Below, one piece after another: positions 37,292 to 46,241 of a DNA stretch of 64,000 nt; the stretch's first letter is position 1, and each line of letters starts with the position of its first letter. The translations under genes were made by a program, and so were the position numbers. This DNA comes from an uncultured Prevotella sp. Its GTDB lineage: Bacteria; Bacteroidota; Bacteroidia; Bacteroidales; Bacteroidaceae. Location of the stretch: assembly GCA_947177775.1 (NCBI GenBank), contig CAMWVS010000005.1:21157-85156 (forward strand), read 5' to 3'. The notes under the pieces are model-generated. The model was not told where the DNA came from. It saw only the letters and a program-made list of their open reading frames with translations, and made no database searches.

Positions 37292-38722
37292 ATGGAAAAG
37301 AACAGATACCAACGGTATATTGACCTGTTGAAGACCAACAAGAACCTCATTCTGACCGGTGCTCCGGGAACTGGAAAGAGCTACATGGCAAAGGAAATAG
37401 CGAAAGAAATGAAAGCTGAAGTCGCTTTCGTACAGTTTCATCCGTCATACGACTACACTGATTTTGTGGAGGGACTGCGCCCCACCCCACCCGACAATAA
37501 TGGGAACATAGGATTTGAGAGGAAGGACGGTGTGTTCAAAGAGTTTTGCAAGAGGGCGCTGAGCTTCAAAAAACAATCGTCCTCCTCTATAAATATAAAC
37601 AAAAAGAATTATGAGGAATTCCACAAAGAATACGACACGGAAAGAAAGACCCTTTCATCGCAAAATTATTTCGACATTGCGTATGATTATCTTGTAAAGG
37701 ACATAAGAAATGGTACGGCACTCTTATATTCCGATTTCAGACCTTCTATGATGACAAGATTAAGGCTCAAGGTCATTGATAGGATGTCCGAAGGAAAATA
37801 TGTTATAACGTTCTTCAAAACGAATGATTACCAATATGCGAACATCGGCTATCTAAGAAAGATATACAACCACTATCTATCAAGAAAGAAGTTTGATATC
37901 CGCAATGAAAGATTTGATGATTTCACAAAGATAATTGGCAACACGCTTGACTATTCATATTACCGCGGCATTGTACAGGGACTGTTGGAAAGAACTCCAA
38001 AGGGCGAATCCGTATCGGTTGCAAATACCCAATATACGCATCCGGCAATACTTCCACCGGCTCAAAAGCAAGAAACCGCGCTTGATGAACAGCAAGACGA
38101 AACACCAAAACCTTTCGTCTTCATCATCGACGAGATAAACCGCGGAGAAATATCAAAAATCTTCGGCGAGCTGTTTTTCTCCATCGAACCAAGCTACCGT
38201 GGAGATAAGGTACCGGTAAAGACACAATATCAGAACATGATTACGGATGAGAGCGACCCGTTCTTCAAAGGATTCTATGTGCCGGAGAACGTATATATGA
38301 TAGGTACGATGAACGACATCGACCGTAGCGTGGAAAGCATGGACTTCGCCATGAGACGCCGTTTCGCATGGCAGGAAATAAAGGCAGCCGACAATACGGC
38401 CATGCTGGACGACGCCTTCAAGGATTTTTCTGATGCGGAAGCATTGAAAGACGAGGTTGTCGGGAAGATGCTGCGACTGAACAATGCCATCTGGAATGAA
38501 GAGCAGAACAGCGGCATTGATGGACTGAGCCCGGCATATCATATCGGCGGAGCGTATTTCTGTAAGCTGAAAGACTATCCCAAGGACGCCGACAATAGAG
38601 ACGAGGCTTACAGACGCCTATGGGAGAACCATCTGCGAGGAGTATTGTTTGAGTATCTGCGTGGAACGGCAAACGCCGCCGAAAATATGAGGAAGTTGAA
38701 AGCGGCCTATGACAACGATTAA
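37292..38722 (+). CDS. mcrB: McrB-type AAA+ GTPase of an McrBC restriction system
   Basis: A 476-residue AAA+ protein. Walker A is GAPGTGKS (23-30), followed by the McrB-family FHPSYDYTDFVEGLRP. Walker B and the following signature are FVFIIDEINRGEISKIFGEL (~273-292), and MIGTMNDIDRS and RRRFAW complete the motor. McrB proteins use GTP to translocate DNA and activate the McrC nuclease at modified sites. There is no separate N-terminal DNA-recognition domain. Instead about 200 residues of AT-rich coding sequence lie between Walker A and B (residues ~60-260), so target recognition may be carried there. The last 14 bp overlap mcrC. The lower GC of the 5' half suggests a transferred locus. Confidence 0.88.
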   Translation: MEKNRYQRYIDLLKTNKNLILTGAPGTGKSYMAKEIAKEMKAEVAFVQFHPSYDYTDFVEGLRPTPPDNNGNIGFERKDGVFKEFCKRALSFKKQSSSSININKKNYEEFHKEYDTERKTLSSQNYFDIAYDYLVKDIRNGTALLYSDFRPSMMTRLRLKVIDRMSEGKYVITFFKTNDYQYANIGYLRKIYNHYLSRKKFDIRNERFDDFTKIIGNTLDYSYYRGIVQGLLERTPKGESVSVANTQYTHPAILPPAQKQETALDEQQDETPKPFVFIIDEINRGEISKIFGELFFSIEPSYRGDKVPVKTQYQNMITDESDPFFKGFYVPENVYMIGTMNDIDRSVESMDFAMRRRFAWQEIKAADNTAMLDDAFKDFSDAEALKDEVVGKMLRLNNAIWNEEQNSGIDGLSPAYHIGGAYFCKLKDYPKDADNRDEAYRRLWENHLRGVLFEYLRGTANAAENMRKLKAAYDND

Positions 38723-40091
38723 TCTCAGGGACAACAGTCCGGCCGAACTTCACTTCACGGATAACGGGGATGACTGTCTGCCGCTACTGAACATCGCTAA
38801 CCGTACCTTATCGGAATTGGCCGCGGACAACGGCAACCTTTTGGTGTATCCACGACAAAAAAGCGACATCGGCGATTGGGTTGAGAAAGAAAATGTCCTG
38901 ACGGTGAAAACCACTATTGACAACAGCGGCCACTGCACCAAAATTGACATCAAGACGGGCAACGTGGCCGGGTTTATCGGCGTCGACGACCTGAACATCA
39001 GCATCAGCTCACGATTCAAAGGCGAGGAGGCCGGCGAGGACTTCTTTCTTCAATACATGTTGGAGAAGACGCTCGGCCTCAACGTTGTCAATATGATGCA
39101 CGCCACATCCAATGCCCCGGCACTGAACTTACTGCTGTATCTCTTTCCAAGGTTTCTGAATGATGCGATGACACAGGGACTCTACAAGGAATACCGGCGC
39201 AACGAATATAACGACGCCAACGTCAGAGGAACGGTTGACATCAGCCGCCACATAAGGAACAACATTCCATTTTGCGGACGCATCGCATACCGCACACGTG
39301 AATTCAGCCATAACAACAATGTCACGCAACTCATAAGACACACCATAGAATATATACGGACACTGCCCGGCGGGCGTTCTCTGCTGGAAAACGACGCCGA
39401 GACACGGGCCAACACATCCCAGATCATTACGGCGACAACGGGATATTGCAAGACTGAACGCGGGAAAATCATGATGAATAACAGCCGGCCGGTAAGACAT
39501 CCGTATTTCACCGGTTACGCCGCACTGCAAAAGTTGTGTCTGCGCATACTGAGACACGAAAGGACGGGCTACGGAGAGACCGGCAGCAAGATATACGGCA
39601 TCATCTTTGATGTATCGGAACTGTGGGAGGAATATCTGGCGGGAATACTGCAATGCCTCGGATTTGAACATCCCGACAACAGAAAGAAAACGGGCGGGAT
39701 TTGTCTGGCCCGGGGCAATAAGTTCCCAAGATACCCCGATTATCACAACACCGACGGCAGTGTTGTGATTGATGCGAAATATAAACCTACAGTTGACACA
39801 AGGCTTGATGTCAATCAGATGGTCACTTACATGTACCGGCTGAAAAGCAGATACGGGCTGTTCATCAAGCCATGCACCTCGTGTCTGACCGCCGATAGTT
39901 ATCATCTGAAAGGACATGGCGAGGATTGCGGTGCAGAATTGGGCATATACCATTTTGAAATTCCACAGTCCGCGCATGGATATGCCACGTTCAAAGATGA
40001 GATGAAAAAGGAAGAGAACAGACTGAAAGCATATCTTGCCGGTCTCATCCCGCATCCGATAGTATCGGCTAAAGATGCAGCCACGTCATAA
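38709..40091 (+). CDS. mcrC: McrC-type nuclease subunit of an McrBC restriction system
   Basis: A 460-residue McrC homologue. The N-terminal half is the beta-rich part that contacts McrB; the C-terminal half holds a PD-(D/E)xK nuclease with FDVSELWEEYL and the core VVIDAKYKP. McrC cuts DNA and stimulates the GTPase of McrB. The gene begins 14 bp inside mcrB, indicating translational coupling. The pair is type IV-like: it is expected to attack foreign DNA carrying modified cytosine, though the modification recognised cannot be read from sequence. A strong bidirectional terminator (40125-40190) follows. Confidence 0.9.
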   Translation: MTTINLRDNSPAELHFTDNGDDCLPLLNIANRTLSELAADNGNLLVYPRQKSDIGDWVEKENVLTVKTTIDNSGHCTKIDIKTGNVAGFIGVDDLNISISSRFKGEEAGEDFFLQYMLEKTLGLNVVNMMHATSNAPALNLLLYLFPRFLNDAMTQGLYKEYRRNEYNDANVRGTVDISRHIRNNIPFCGRIAYRTREFSHNNNVTQLIRHTIEYIRTLPGGRSLLENDAETRANTSQIITATTGYCKTERGKIMMNNSRPVRHPYFTGYAALQKLCLRILRHERTGYGETGSKIYGIIFDVSELWEEYLAGILQCLGFEHPDNRKKTGGICLARGNKFPRYPDYHNTDGSVVIDAKYKPTVDTRLDVNQMVTYMYRLKSRYGLFIKPCTSCLTADSYHLKGHGEDCGAELGIYHFEIPQSAHGYATFKDEMKKEENRLKAYLAGLIPHPIVSAKDAATS

Positions 40092-40124
40092 AACACACAG
40101 AACGTCCTGATATATACACACAAG

Positions 40125-40190
40125 AAAGCCGTCTCTCGCGACAGCATGGCGGAACATCGGTCCGCTTTCTTTCGCGTGAGACGGCTTTTT
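40125..40190. terminator. Bidirectional terminator between mcrC and nqrF
   Basis: The arms AAAGCCGTCTCTCGCGA (40125-40141) and TCGCGTGAGACGGCTTT (40172-40188) pair over 17 bp with one mismatch, and a T-run follows on the plus strand. It ends the convergent mcrBC and nqr operons. Confidence 0.88.
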
Positions 40191-40238
40191 GTTATGTTCT
40201 CTGACGGCCTGCTCCTCTGTGGGGCACGGCCGCGGGTG

Positions 40239-41504
40239 TTATCCGCCGAAATTGTCGTACATAATGGACTCCGGTTCGACACCCAGTCCGTCGAGCATAT
40301 TGACTACTGCGGCCGACATCGGGCCTGGACCGCACATGTAATATTCGATGTCCTCTGGAGCCTCATGGTCTTTCAGGTATGTGTCGTGCATGACCTGATG
40401 AACGAATCCGGCCGTATATTTCACGCCTGCGGCATCGGCGGCCGGGTCTGGACGGTCGAGGGCGAGATGGAAATGGAAATTTGGGTACTCCTTCTCCAGC
40501 CCGAGGAAGTCATCGAGATAGAACACCTCGTTGAGCGCACGCGCACCATAGAAGTAGTGCATCTCACGGTCGGTCGTATGGAGGGTCTTTGTCATGTGCA
40601 TGATCTGAGCTCGCAGAGGAGCCATACCGGCGCCGCCACCAACCCATATCATCTCGCGCTTGGAGTCGAAATGAGGATGAAAATCGCCAAACGGACCGCT
40701 CATGATGACCTTGTCACCGGGTTTGAGGGTGAAGATGTAGCTTGAAGCGATACCGGGATTGACGTCCATGAATCCGGAACGGTCTGCCTTGAACGGCGGT
40801 GTGGCTATGCGCACGGTGAGCATGAAGACATCGCCTTCGGCCGGATAGTTGGCCATTGAGTATGCACGTATGGTCGGCTCCGGATTGACACACTTGAGCG
40901 GGAACAGACCGAACTTCTCCCATGCGGGCAGATATTCGTCGCCGATAAGGCTTTTGTCTATGTCCTTGTCATAGTCCATCGTGAATGCCGGAATCTTGAT
41001 TTGTGCGTAGGAACCGGGCAGGAAGTCCATGTGGGAGCCCTTGGGCAACTGCACCTTGAATTCCTTGATGAACGTTGCCACATTCTTGTTCGAAATCACG
41101 GTACACTCATATTCCTTCACTCCCATTACGCTCTCGGGTACGCGGATTTTCAAATCGCCCTTCACCTTACACTGGCAACCAAGACGCCAGTGGTCCTTGA
41201 TTTGCTTGCGGGTGAAGTGAGACTTCTCTGAGTCGAGAATTTCGCCGCCTCCCTCAAGCACCTGAACCTTACACTGACCGCAGGATGCCTTACCGCCACA
41301 GGCTGACGGGAGAAAAACACCGTTGTCGTTGAGAACGGACATAAGGCTGCCGCCTTGCGGTACGGTGAGGGTCCGTTCGTCATTGATGGTTATGTTCACA
41401 TTGCCACCGGGCGAAAGATATTTCTTCGCCGTGAGCAGAATGATGACGAGCAGGAGTATCGTAACGAGAAATGCTCCTATACTTGCTAATATAAACTGTA
41501 TCAT
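40239..41504 (-). CDS. nqrF: Na+-translocating NADH:quinone reductase subunit F
   Basis: A 421-residue subunit, the NADH entry site of Na+-NQR. It has one N-terminal transmembrane helix (~5-26), then a 2Fe-2S ferredoxin domain with the cluster cysteines in ACGGKASCGQCK plus the later LGCQC, and a ferredoxin-reductase module with the FAD motif RAYSMANYP and the NADH region (MIWVGGGAGMAPLRAQI). It ends with YDNFGG. It is the last gene of the nqrABCDEF operon, 23 nt after nqrE. Confidence 0.97.
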   Translation of the reverse strand: MIQFILASIGAFLVTILLLVIILLTAKKYLSPGGNVNITINDERTLTVPQGGSLMSVLNDNGVFLPSACGGKASCGQCKVQVLEGGGEILDSEKSHFTRKQIKDHWRLGCQCKVKGDLKIRVPESVMGVKEYECTVISNKNVATFIKEFKVQLPKGSHMDFLPGSYAQIKIPAFTMDYDKDIDKSLIGDEYLPAWEKFGLFPLKCVNPEPTIRAYSMANYPAEGDVFMLTVRIATPPFKADRSGFMDVNPGIASSYIFTLKPGDKVIMSGPFGDFHPHFDSKREMIWVGGGAGMAPLRAQIMHMTKTLHTTDREMHYFYGARALNEVFYLDDFLGLEKEYPNFHFHLALDRPDPAADAAGVKYTAGFVHQVMHDTYLKDHEAPEDIEYYMCGPGPMSAAVVNMLDGLGVEPESIMYDNFGG

Positions 41505-41527
41505 ATCATTATCGTCTGACTCTGTTC

Positions 41528-42154
41528 TTAAATGTTAAGTCCCGAAAAACACATCATAGCCATGGCCATCAGCCCTACGGTGATGAAGGTGATGCCAAGT
41601 CCCTGCAGTGGTTTGGGGACGTCACTGTACTGCATTTTCTCTCTTATCGCACCCATGGATGCAATCGCAAGCGTCCAGCCGATACCGCTGCCTATGGCAT
41701 AGACAACAGAATCAACCAGACTGCCGATATACTGTGAGTTGGCCGGGTCAAGATGGATGCGCTGTTGCATGAAAAGCGATGCGCCCATGATGGCACAGTT
41801 GACAGCGATAAGTGGCAGAAAAATGCCCAGCGCGGCATAGAGAGAGGGTGAATAGCGCTCAACTATCATCTCCACCAACTGGACAATTCCGGCAATAACG
41901 GCGATGAAAAGGATGAAGCTCAGATAAGAAAGATCGACGCCTTTGATGAGACAGTCGGGACCCAAGACGCGGGTCAGAAGCAGATAGTCGACCGGAACGG
42001 TGACCAAAAGAACGAATGTCACGGCACAACCGAGGCCGATCGAAGTCTTCACGTTCTTTGAAACGGCAAGGAACGAGCACATACCGAGGAAGAACGCAAA
42101 TATCATGTTGTCCACAAATATGGACCTGAAGAATAAGCTAATCAGATGTTCCAT
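41528..42154 (-). CDS. nqrE: Na+-translocating NADH:quinone reductase subunit E
   Basis: A 208-residue membrane subunit with six hydrophobic helices. It pairs with NqrD, to which it is related, and together they hold an iron site in the membrane. The start at [16 protein letters not shown] (42154) matches the usual NqrE N-terminus; an ATG two codons earlier (42160) overlaps the nqrD stop and cannot be excluded. The conserved cysteine segment [12 protein letters not shown] is present. Confidence 0.96.
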   Translation of the reverse strand: MEHLISLFFRSIFVDNMIFAFFLGMCSFLAVSKNVKTSIGLGCAVTFVLLVTVPVDYLLLTRVLGPDCLIKGVDLSYLSFILFIAVIAGIVQLVEMIVERYSPSLYAALGIFLPLIAVNCAIMGASLFMQQRIHLDPANSQYIGSLVDSVVYAIGSGIGWTLAIASMGAIREKMQYSDVPKPLQGLGITFITVGLMAMAMMCFSGLNI

Positions 42155-42156
42155 AA

Positions 42157-42783
42157 TCATTTCTCCTTATAAAAATAAGCTCTGTGAATCCAGATAACGC
42201 ATCCCACGAGTATCAAAGCCATTGCGGGCATGGTCATCATTCCGTTATTGAGATAGCCAAGGTCGTAAGCACCCTGCGGTATGAGCTGGTACCCCAGCAG
42301 ACTGCCGCGGCCGAAGAACTCGCGGAAACCACCAACAAGCACGAGGATGAGGGCGTAGCCGATACCGTTGCCAATACCGTCGAGGAAGCTCGGCCACGGT
42401 TTGTTCATCATGGCGAAGGCCTCAAGGCGTCCCATCAGGATACAGTTGGTGATGATCAGACCTACATAAACGGACAGTTGCACGCTGACGTCGTAGGCAA
42501 ATGCCTTCAACACCTGGCTGACGATTGTCACCAATGCGGCCACAACCACAAGCTGGACGATGATTCGGATGCGGTTGGGGATGGTGTTGCGGATAACGGA
42601 TATTATCACGTTTGAAAAGCCGGTGATAACCGTGACGGCAAGTCCCATCACGATTGCGGGCTTGAGCTGTGCCGTGACGGCAAGCGCCGAACAGATTCCG
42701 AGCACCTGAATCAATATCGGGTTGTCAAGGTTGAGCGGATTGCCAAGCACCGCTTTGTTTTCTTTTGAAAATAACTTGCTCAT
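42157..42783 (-). CDS. nqrD: Na+-translocating NADH:quinone reductase subunit D
   Basis: A 208-residue, six-helix membrane subunit starting [22 protein letters not shown], with [12 protein letters not shown] carrying the conserved cysteine and [13 protein letters not shown]. It is a relative of NqrE and RnfE. Its ATG overlaps the nqrC stop (ATGA) and its stop overlaps the first possible nqrE start, so the operon is tightly coupled. Confidence 0.96.
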   Translation of the reverse strand: MSKLFSKENKAVLGNPLNLDNPILIQVLGICSALAVTAQLKPAIVMGLAVTVITGFSNVIISVIRNTIPNRIRIIVQLVVVAALVTIVSQVLKAFAYDVSVQLSVYVGLIITNCILMGRLEAFAMMNKPWPSFLDGIGNGIGYALILVLVGGFREFFGRGSLLGYQLIPQGAYDLGYLNNGMMTMPAMALILVGCVIWIHRAYFYKEK

Positions 42784-43541
42784 TTACTTACTCCTCCTTC
42801 TTTTTCATTAAGAAACACTTTATACTCTTTGAGACACTCGCGGAGCATGTCGCTCACACCGTTTGACGTCAGCGTGGCACCGGTCACACCATCGACTTCC
42901 GACGCCGGATTCTTGATATCGGACGTCTTCTTTACGGCCAAAGCAACCATTTCGGCATCTCCGTCGGCATCCGAGAATATCTTCTTTCCGATGAACTTCG
43001 ACTGCCAATCCTTGCTGTCCTTTATCTCGGCGCCAAGTCCGGCCGTCTCGCTGTCGTGATTGAAATAAGCTCCATAAACGGTGTTCTTATCCTCATTGAT
43101 TGCGATGTAGCCCCAGATAGGCCCCCACAGTCCCATTCCATAGACGGGAACTACATATTTTGTGGCGCCGTCAACGTTGCAGACATACAGTGCCAGCCGG
43201 CCGGCCTTGAAGTCGGCGCTGTTGAGTGTGAATCCGGCTTCCTCACCGCCCTGTGTACCCGGTTCGGTGACATGACCGTACTTGTCGATTATCTCGTCAG
43301 CCGTGACAACCTCACTGTATTTCGCTGCGGCAGCGACATTGTCGAGATCACGGATATTGAGGGCCGCAAGAATCTGCTTTTTCTTGTCCAGAGCCACATT
43401 TGCTTCCTGAGCCGGTTTCAATGCCTGGGAGATGAAGGCCAGCAGGAACGCCACGATGACCACCATCACAGAGCTATATATAATAATGTAGGTATTGGAA
43501 TTGGTATTCAAAACCTTCTTCGTTTCTTTATTCCCTTCCAT
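42780..43541 (-). CDS. nqrC: Na+-translocating NADH:quinone reductase subunit C
   Basis: A 253-residue subunit with one N-terminal transmembrane helix (IIIYSSVMVVIVAFLLAFI) and a periplasmic FMN domain. FMN is attached covalently to the second threonine of VTGATLTSNGV. ATG 43541 (MEGNKETKKVLN) is preferred over a GTG at 43550 that overlaps the nqrB stop. Its 3' end overlaps nqrD. Confidence 0.95.
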   Translation of the reverse strand: MEGNKETKKVLNTNSNTYIIIYSSVMVVIVAFLLAFISQALKPAQEANVALDKKKQILAALNIRDLDNVAAAAKYSEVVTADEIIDKYGHVTEPGTQGGEEAGFTLNSADFKAGRLALYVCNVDGATKYVVPVYGMGLWGPIWGYIAINEDKNTVYGAYFNHDSETAGLGAEIKDSKDWQSKFIGKKIFSDADGDAEMVALAVKKTSDIKNPASEVDGVTGATLTSNGVSDMLRECLKEYKVFLNEKEGGVSK

Positions 43542-43546
43542 AATAA

Positions 43547-44710
43547 TCACTTGTTAGGGGTTAGACGTTTCATTCTCTTCGATATATTACACTGCACGAC
43601 GCAATAGTCGATGAGCGGAGCAAACATATTGGCAAACAGTATGGCAAGCATCATTCCCTCGGGATAGCCGGGGTTCATGACACGTATTATGACGGCCAGT
43701 GCACCGATAATAAAGCCGAACACCCACTTGCCTGCTTCCGTACGGGCTCCCGTCACGGGGTCGGTGGCCATGAAGACAGCACCGAAAGCAAATCCGCCGA
43801 GCACGAGATGCTCATACCAATGCAACGGTGACATGCCGGCACTGCCGAACAACGCTGCGACAAGACCGCCTCCGACAAAGACGCTGAGCATGGTCTTCCA
43901 ACTGGCAATGCCAGTCCAAAGCAGGATGATGGCACCGATAGCAATGGCTATGACGCTTGTCTCGCCGATACTGCCGGGGATGAATCCCGTCACCATGTCA
44001 CACAAAGAATAAGGAATTTCGGCGCCCTGGGCTGCTCCGGCCAGCGGAGTGGCAGCCGTGAAGCCGTCGGGAAGAGCGTTACCGAGACCAAATATCGTGT
44101 CATTGGCCACCCACACGGTGTCACCGCTCATCTTCGTAGGATAAGAGAAGAAAAGGAACGCACGCGCGGCAAGGGCCACATTGAAGATATTCATACCAGT
44201 TCCACCGAAGATTTCCTTTACGAATACAACGGAAAAAGCGACCGCAATAGCGAGAATCCACAGCGGGCAACTGACCGGAACAATCAGCGGTATCAATATT
44301 CCGGATACAAGGAAGCCTTCCTGTATCTCCTCTCCTTTCCACTGAGCCCATGCAAATTCGATTCCGAGACCGACAACATAGCTCACGATTATCTTGGGAA
44401 GAACGGCAAGAAAACCGTATATGAACACTTCAAAGAAGCCCGCACCGGCCAGTGTGCCGGCTGCAAGATAGTTCTGATAGCCCACGTTATACATACCGAA
44501 AAGCATCGCCGGTATCAGCGCGATGACCACCATGCTCATTATGCGCTTCGAGTCTATCGAGTCATGAATGTTGGTTCCACACTTTGAAGTGGTGTTGGGC
44601 ACATACAGGAACGTGTCAAAGCCGTCATAGATACTACGGAAGGCATGGAGGCTTCCGCCTTTCTCGAACTTTGGTCTTATGCTGTTGAGGTAATTTCTTA
44701 ATATACTCAT
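43547..44710 (-). CDS. nqrB: Na+-translocating NADH:quinone reductase subunit B
   Basis: A 387-residue polytopic subunit that forms the main Na+ path. About ten helices are visible. The covalent FMN threonine lies in DGFTAATPLAG, and the region KIIVSYVVGLGIEFAWAQ is typical. It lies 18 nt after nqrA and 5 nt before nqrC. Confidence 0.96.
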   Translation of the reverse strand: MSILRNYLNSIRPKFEKGGSLHAFRSIYDGFDTFLYVPNTTSKCGTNIHDSIDSKRIMSMVVIALIPAMLFGMYNVGYQNYLAAGTLAGAGFFEVFIYGFLAVLPKIIVSYVVGLGIEFAWAQWKGEEIQEGFLVSGILIPLIVPVSCPLWILAIAVAFSVVFVKEIFGGTGMNIFNVALAARAFLFFSYPTKMSGDTVWVANDTIFGLGNALPDGFTAATPLAGAAQGAEIPYSLCDMVTGFIPGSIGETSVIAIAIGAIILLWTGIASWKTMLSVFVGGGLVAALFGSAGMSPLHWYEHLVLGGFAFGAVFMATDPVTGARTEAGKWVFGFIIGALAVIIRVMNPGYPEGMMLAILFANMFAPLIDYCVVQCNISKRMKRLTPNK

Positions 44711-44728
44711 AACAATCTCTGCTTTCTT

Positions 44729-46078
44729 TTAAGCATTTTCTTTACGCAGCATGTCAAGTCCCTGACGGACAATCCGCTGCAACTCCAACTTAGAACTGTC
44801 AACAAATTCGGCCAGCGCGAAGTCTTCGGGAGCGACCTCATAGATTCCGAGCTGTTCCATCTTGTCTATATCGCCGGCGATGATGGCCTTGACAAGGAAT
44901 TCCGGATAGATATCCATAGGCATCACACGATCATACTCGCCGCTCATTATCATGTGGCGCTCACCACCCTTCACACGGGCGTCAAGAGCATAACGGCGCT
45001 TTCCGAAGAGCCATGAGAAATAGCTGCGGTTGACGGAGAACTGACCGAAACGCGGCATAATCCATCCTGCGAACTCGTCAACGTCATTACCTTCTGGTAT
45101 CACCGTGATTTCAGAAGCGTGTGCTCCGAGGTATCCGTCCTTTGTCGTGGGACGTCCTGTGAGCACATTTCCGTTGATGATACGCACATTATGGTCCGTC
45201 TTCACGCTGTTGCTGAGCAGCGTGGCAAGCTCCTCACCCACCATCATATCAACGTAGGCGGGTTTCTCCACCTCGCTTCCAGTGAAAGCGACGCAACGGC
45301 GCATATCCACCTTACCACTGTTGAAAAGACGTCCGATGAACAGAACCACCGTCGGATCAACCGTCCATACCACCTCACCCTTGTTCACCGGGGATATATG
45401 ATTGACCTGAACGCCGACATTTCCGGCCGGACACGGACCGTCAAACACCGTAACCTCAACGTCACGGGCTTCCGTCAGAGCCTTTGCCGTCTGCTTCCGG
45501 CCTATGCCGAGATGCGTCACGGCAATCTTCGACAGAGCCGTCAGACCAGCCTGAAAGTCCTCTTCCTGACCTTCAAGTTCATATTCAAAGTCTGCGGCTA
45601 ACGGCTTGTCCCTCAGCGCAGATACAAAAATCGCCTTAGGCTCTGCATCCGGCGTGGCGGACACGGCGTAAGGCAATCGGTCGATGAAGCCGAACAAACC
45701 GGCTTCGAGGAGTGCTTCTTTCACTCCACGACCATCAAGCTGACGCACGTCTTTCTTTCCATAGTCCACAAATTCCTGTCCGGCATCGGCTTCAACACAG
45801 ACTCCGAGCACCTTTCTACGTTCACCTCTCACCACGGCCTTCACCGTGCCACTGACTGGAGAGGCAAACTTAACAGCCGGATATTCCTTATTGACAAACA
45901 ATGCCTCGCCTGCCTTCACCCTGTCACCAGGCTTCACGACAACTTTGGGAGTCACTCCCACGAAGTCGTCAGGCTGCAACATATACCTGCCATTAGAGCG
46001 CAAGGAAATCTTCTTTTTCTCCGCTACGCCCTTAAGATTAATATCCAGACCTTTGCTTAGTTTAATTACATTTGCCAT
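44729..46078 (-). CDS. nqrA: Na+-translocating NADH:quinone reductase subunit A
   Basis: A 449-residue peripheral subunit and the first gene of the nqr operon. It starts MANVIKLSKGLDINLKGVAE, the normal NqrA N-terminus. A longer frame from 46123 would cross the -7 box at 46110-46118 and is rejected. Later parts include AVVRGERRKVLGVCVEAD and GAHASEITVIPEGND. NqrA contributes to the quinone-binding side of the complex. Confidence 0.96.
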   Translation of the reverse strand: MANVIKLSKGLDINLKGVAEKKKISLRSNGRYMLQPDDFVGVTPKVVVKPGDRVKAGEALFVNKEYPAVKFASPVSGTVKAVVRGERRKVLGVCVEADAGQEFVDYGKKDVRQLDGRGVKEALLEAGLFGFIDRLPYAVSATPDAEPKAIFVSALRDKPLAADFEYELEGQEEDFQAGLTALSKIAVTHLGIGRKQTAKALTEARDVEVTVFDGPCPAGNVGVQVNHISPVNKGEVVWTVDPTVVLFIGRLFNSGKVDMRRCVAFTGSEVEKPAYVDMMVGEELATLLSNSVKTDHNVRIINGNVLTGRPTTKDGYLGAHASEITVIPEGNDVDEFAGWIMPRFGQFSVNRSYFSWLFGKRRYALDARVKGGERHMIMSGEYDRVMPMDIYPEFLVKAIIAGDIDKMEQLGIYEVAPEDFALAEFVDSSKLELQRIVRQGLDMLRKENA

Positions 46079-46109
46079 TATATAATCTGAAAAATGAATA
46101 GTTATGACT

Positions 46110-46118
46110 GCAAATTTA
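46110..46118 (-). promoter_or_regulatory. -7 box of the nqr operon promoter
   Basis: Minus-strand TAAATTTGC, exact TAnnTTTGC, 32 nt upstream of the nqrA ATG. It is divergent from the tamB promoter box at 46184, with 65 bp between them. Confidence 0.72.
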
Positions 46119-46183
46119 ACCAAAAAAGGACAAGTAAACGGAAGATTACCGTGTAAAAAATCAATTAAATCAACTTTTTAGTG

Positions 46184-46192
46184 TAATTTTGC
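46184..46192 (+). promoter_or_regulatory. -7 box of the tamB promoter
   Basis: TAATTTTGC, exact TAnnTTTGC. From the expected transcript start near 46199 there is no in-frame ATG before residue 35 of the product, which supports the TTG start at 46242. Confidence 0.68.
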
Positions 46193-46241
46193 AGCTATTA
46201 GGACCGGTTCAGGAACAAATTGCAATCTCAATCTAACAGAA

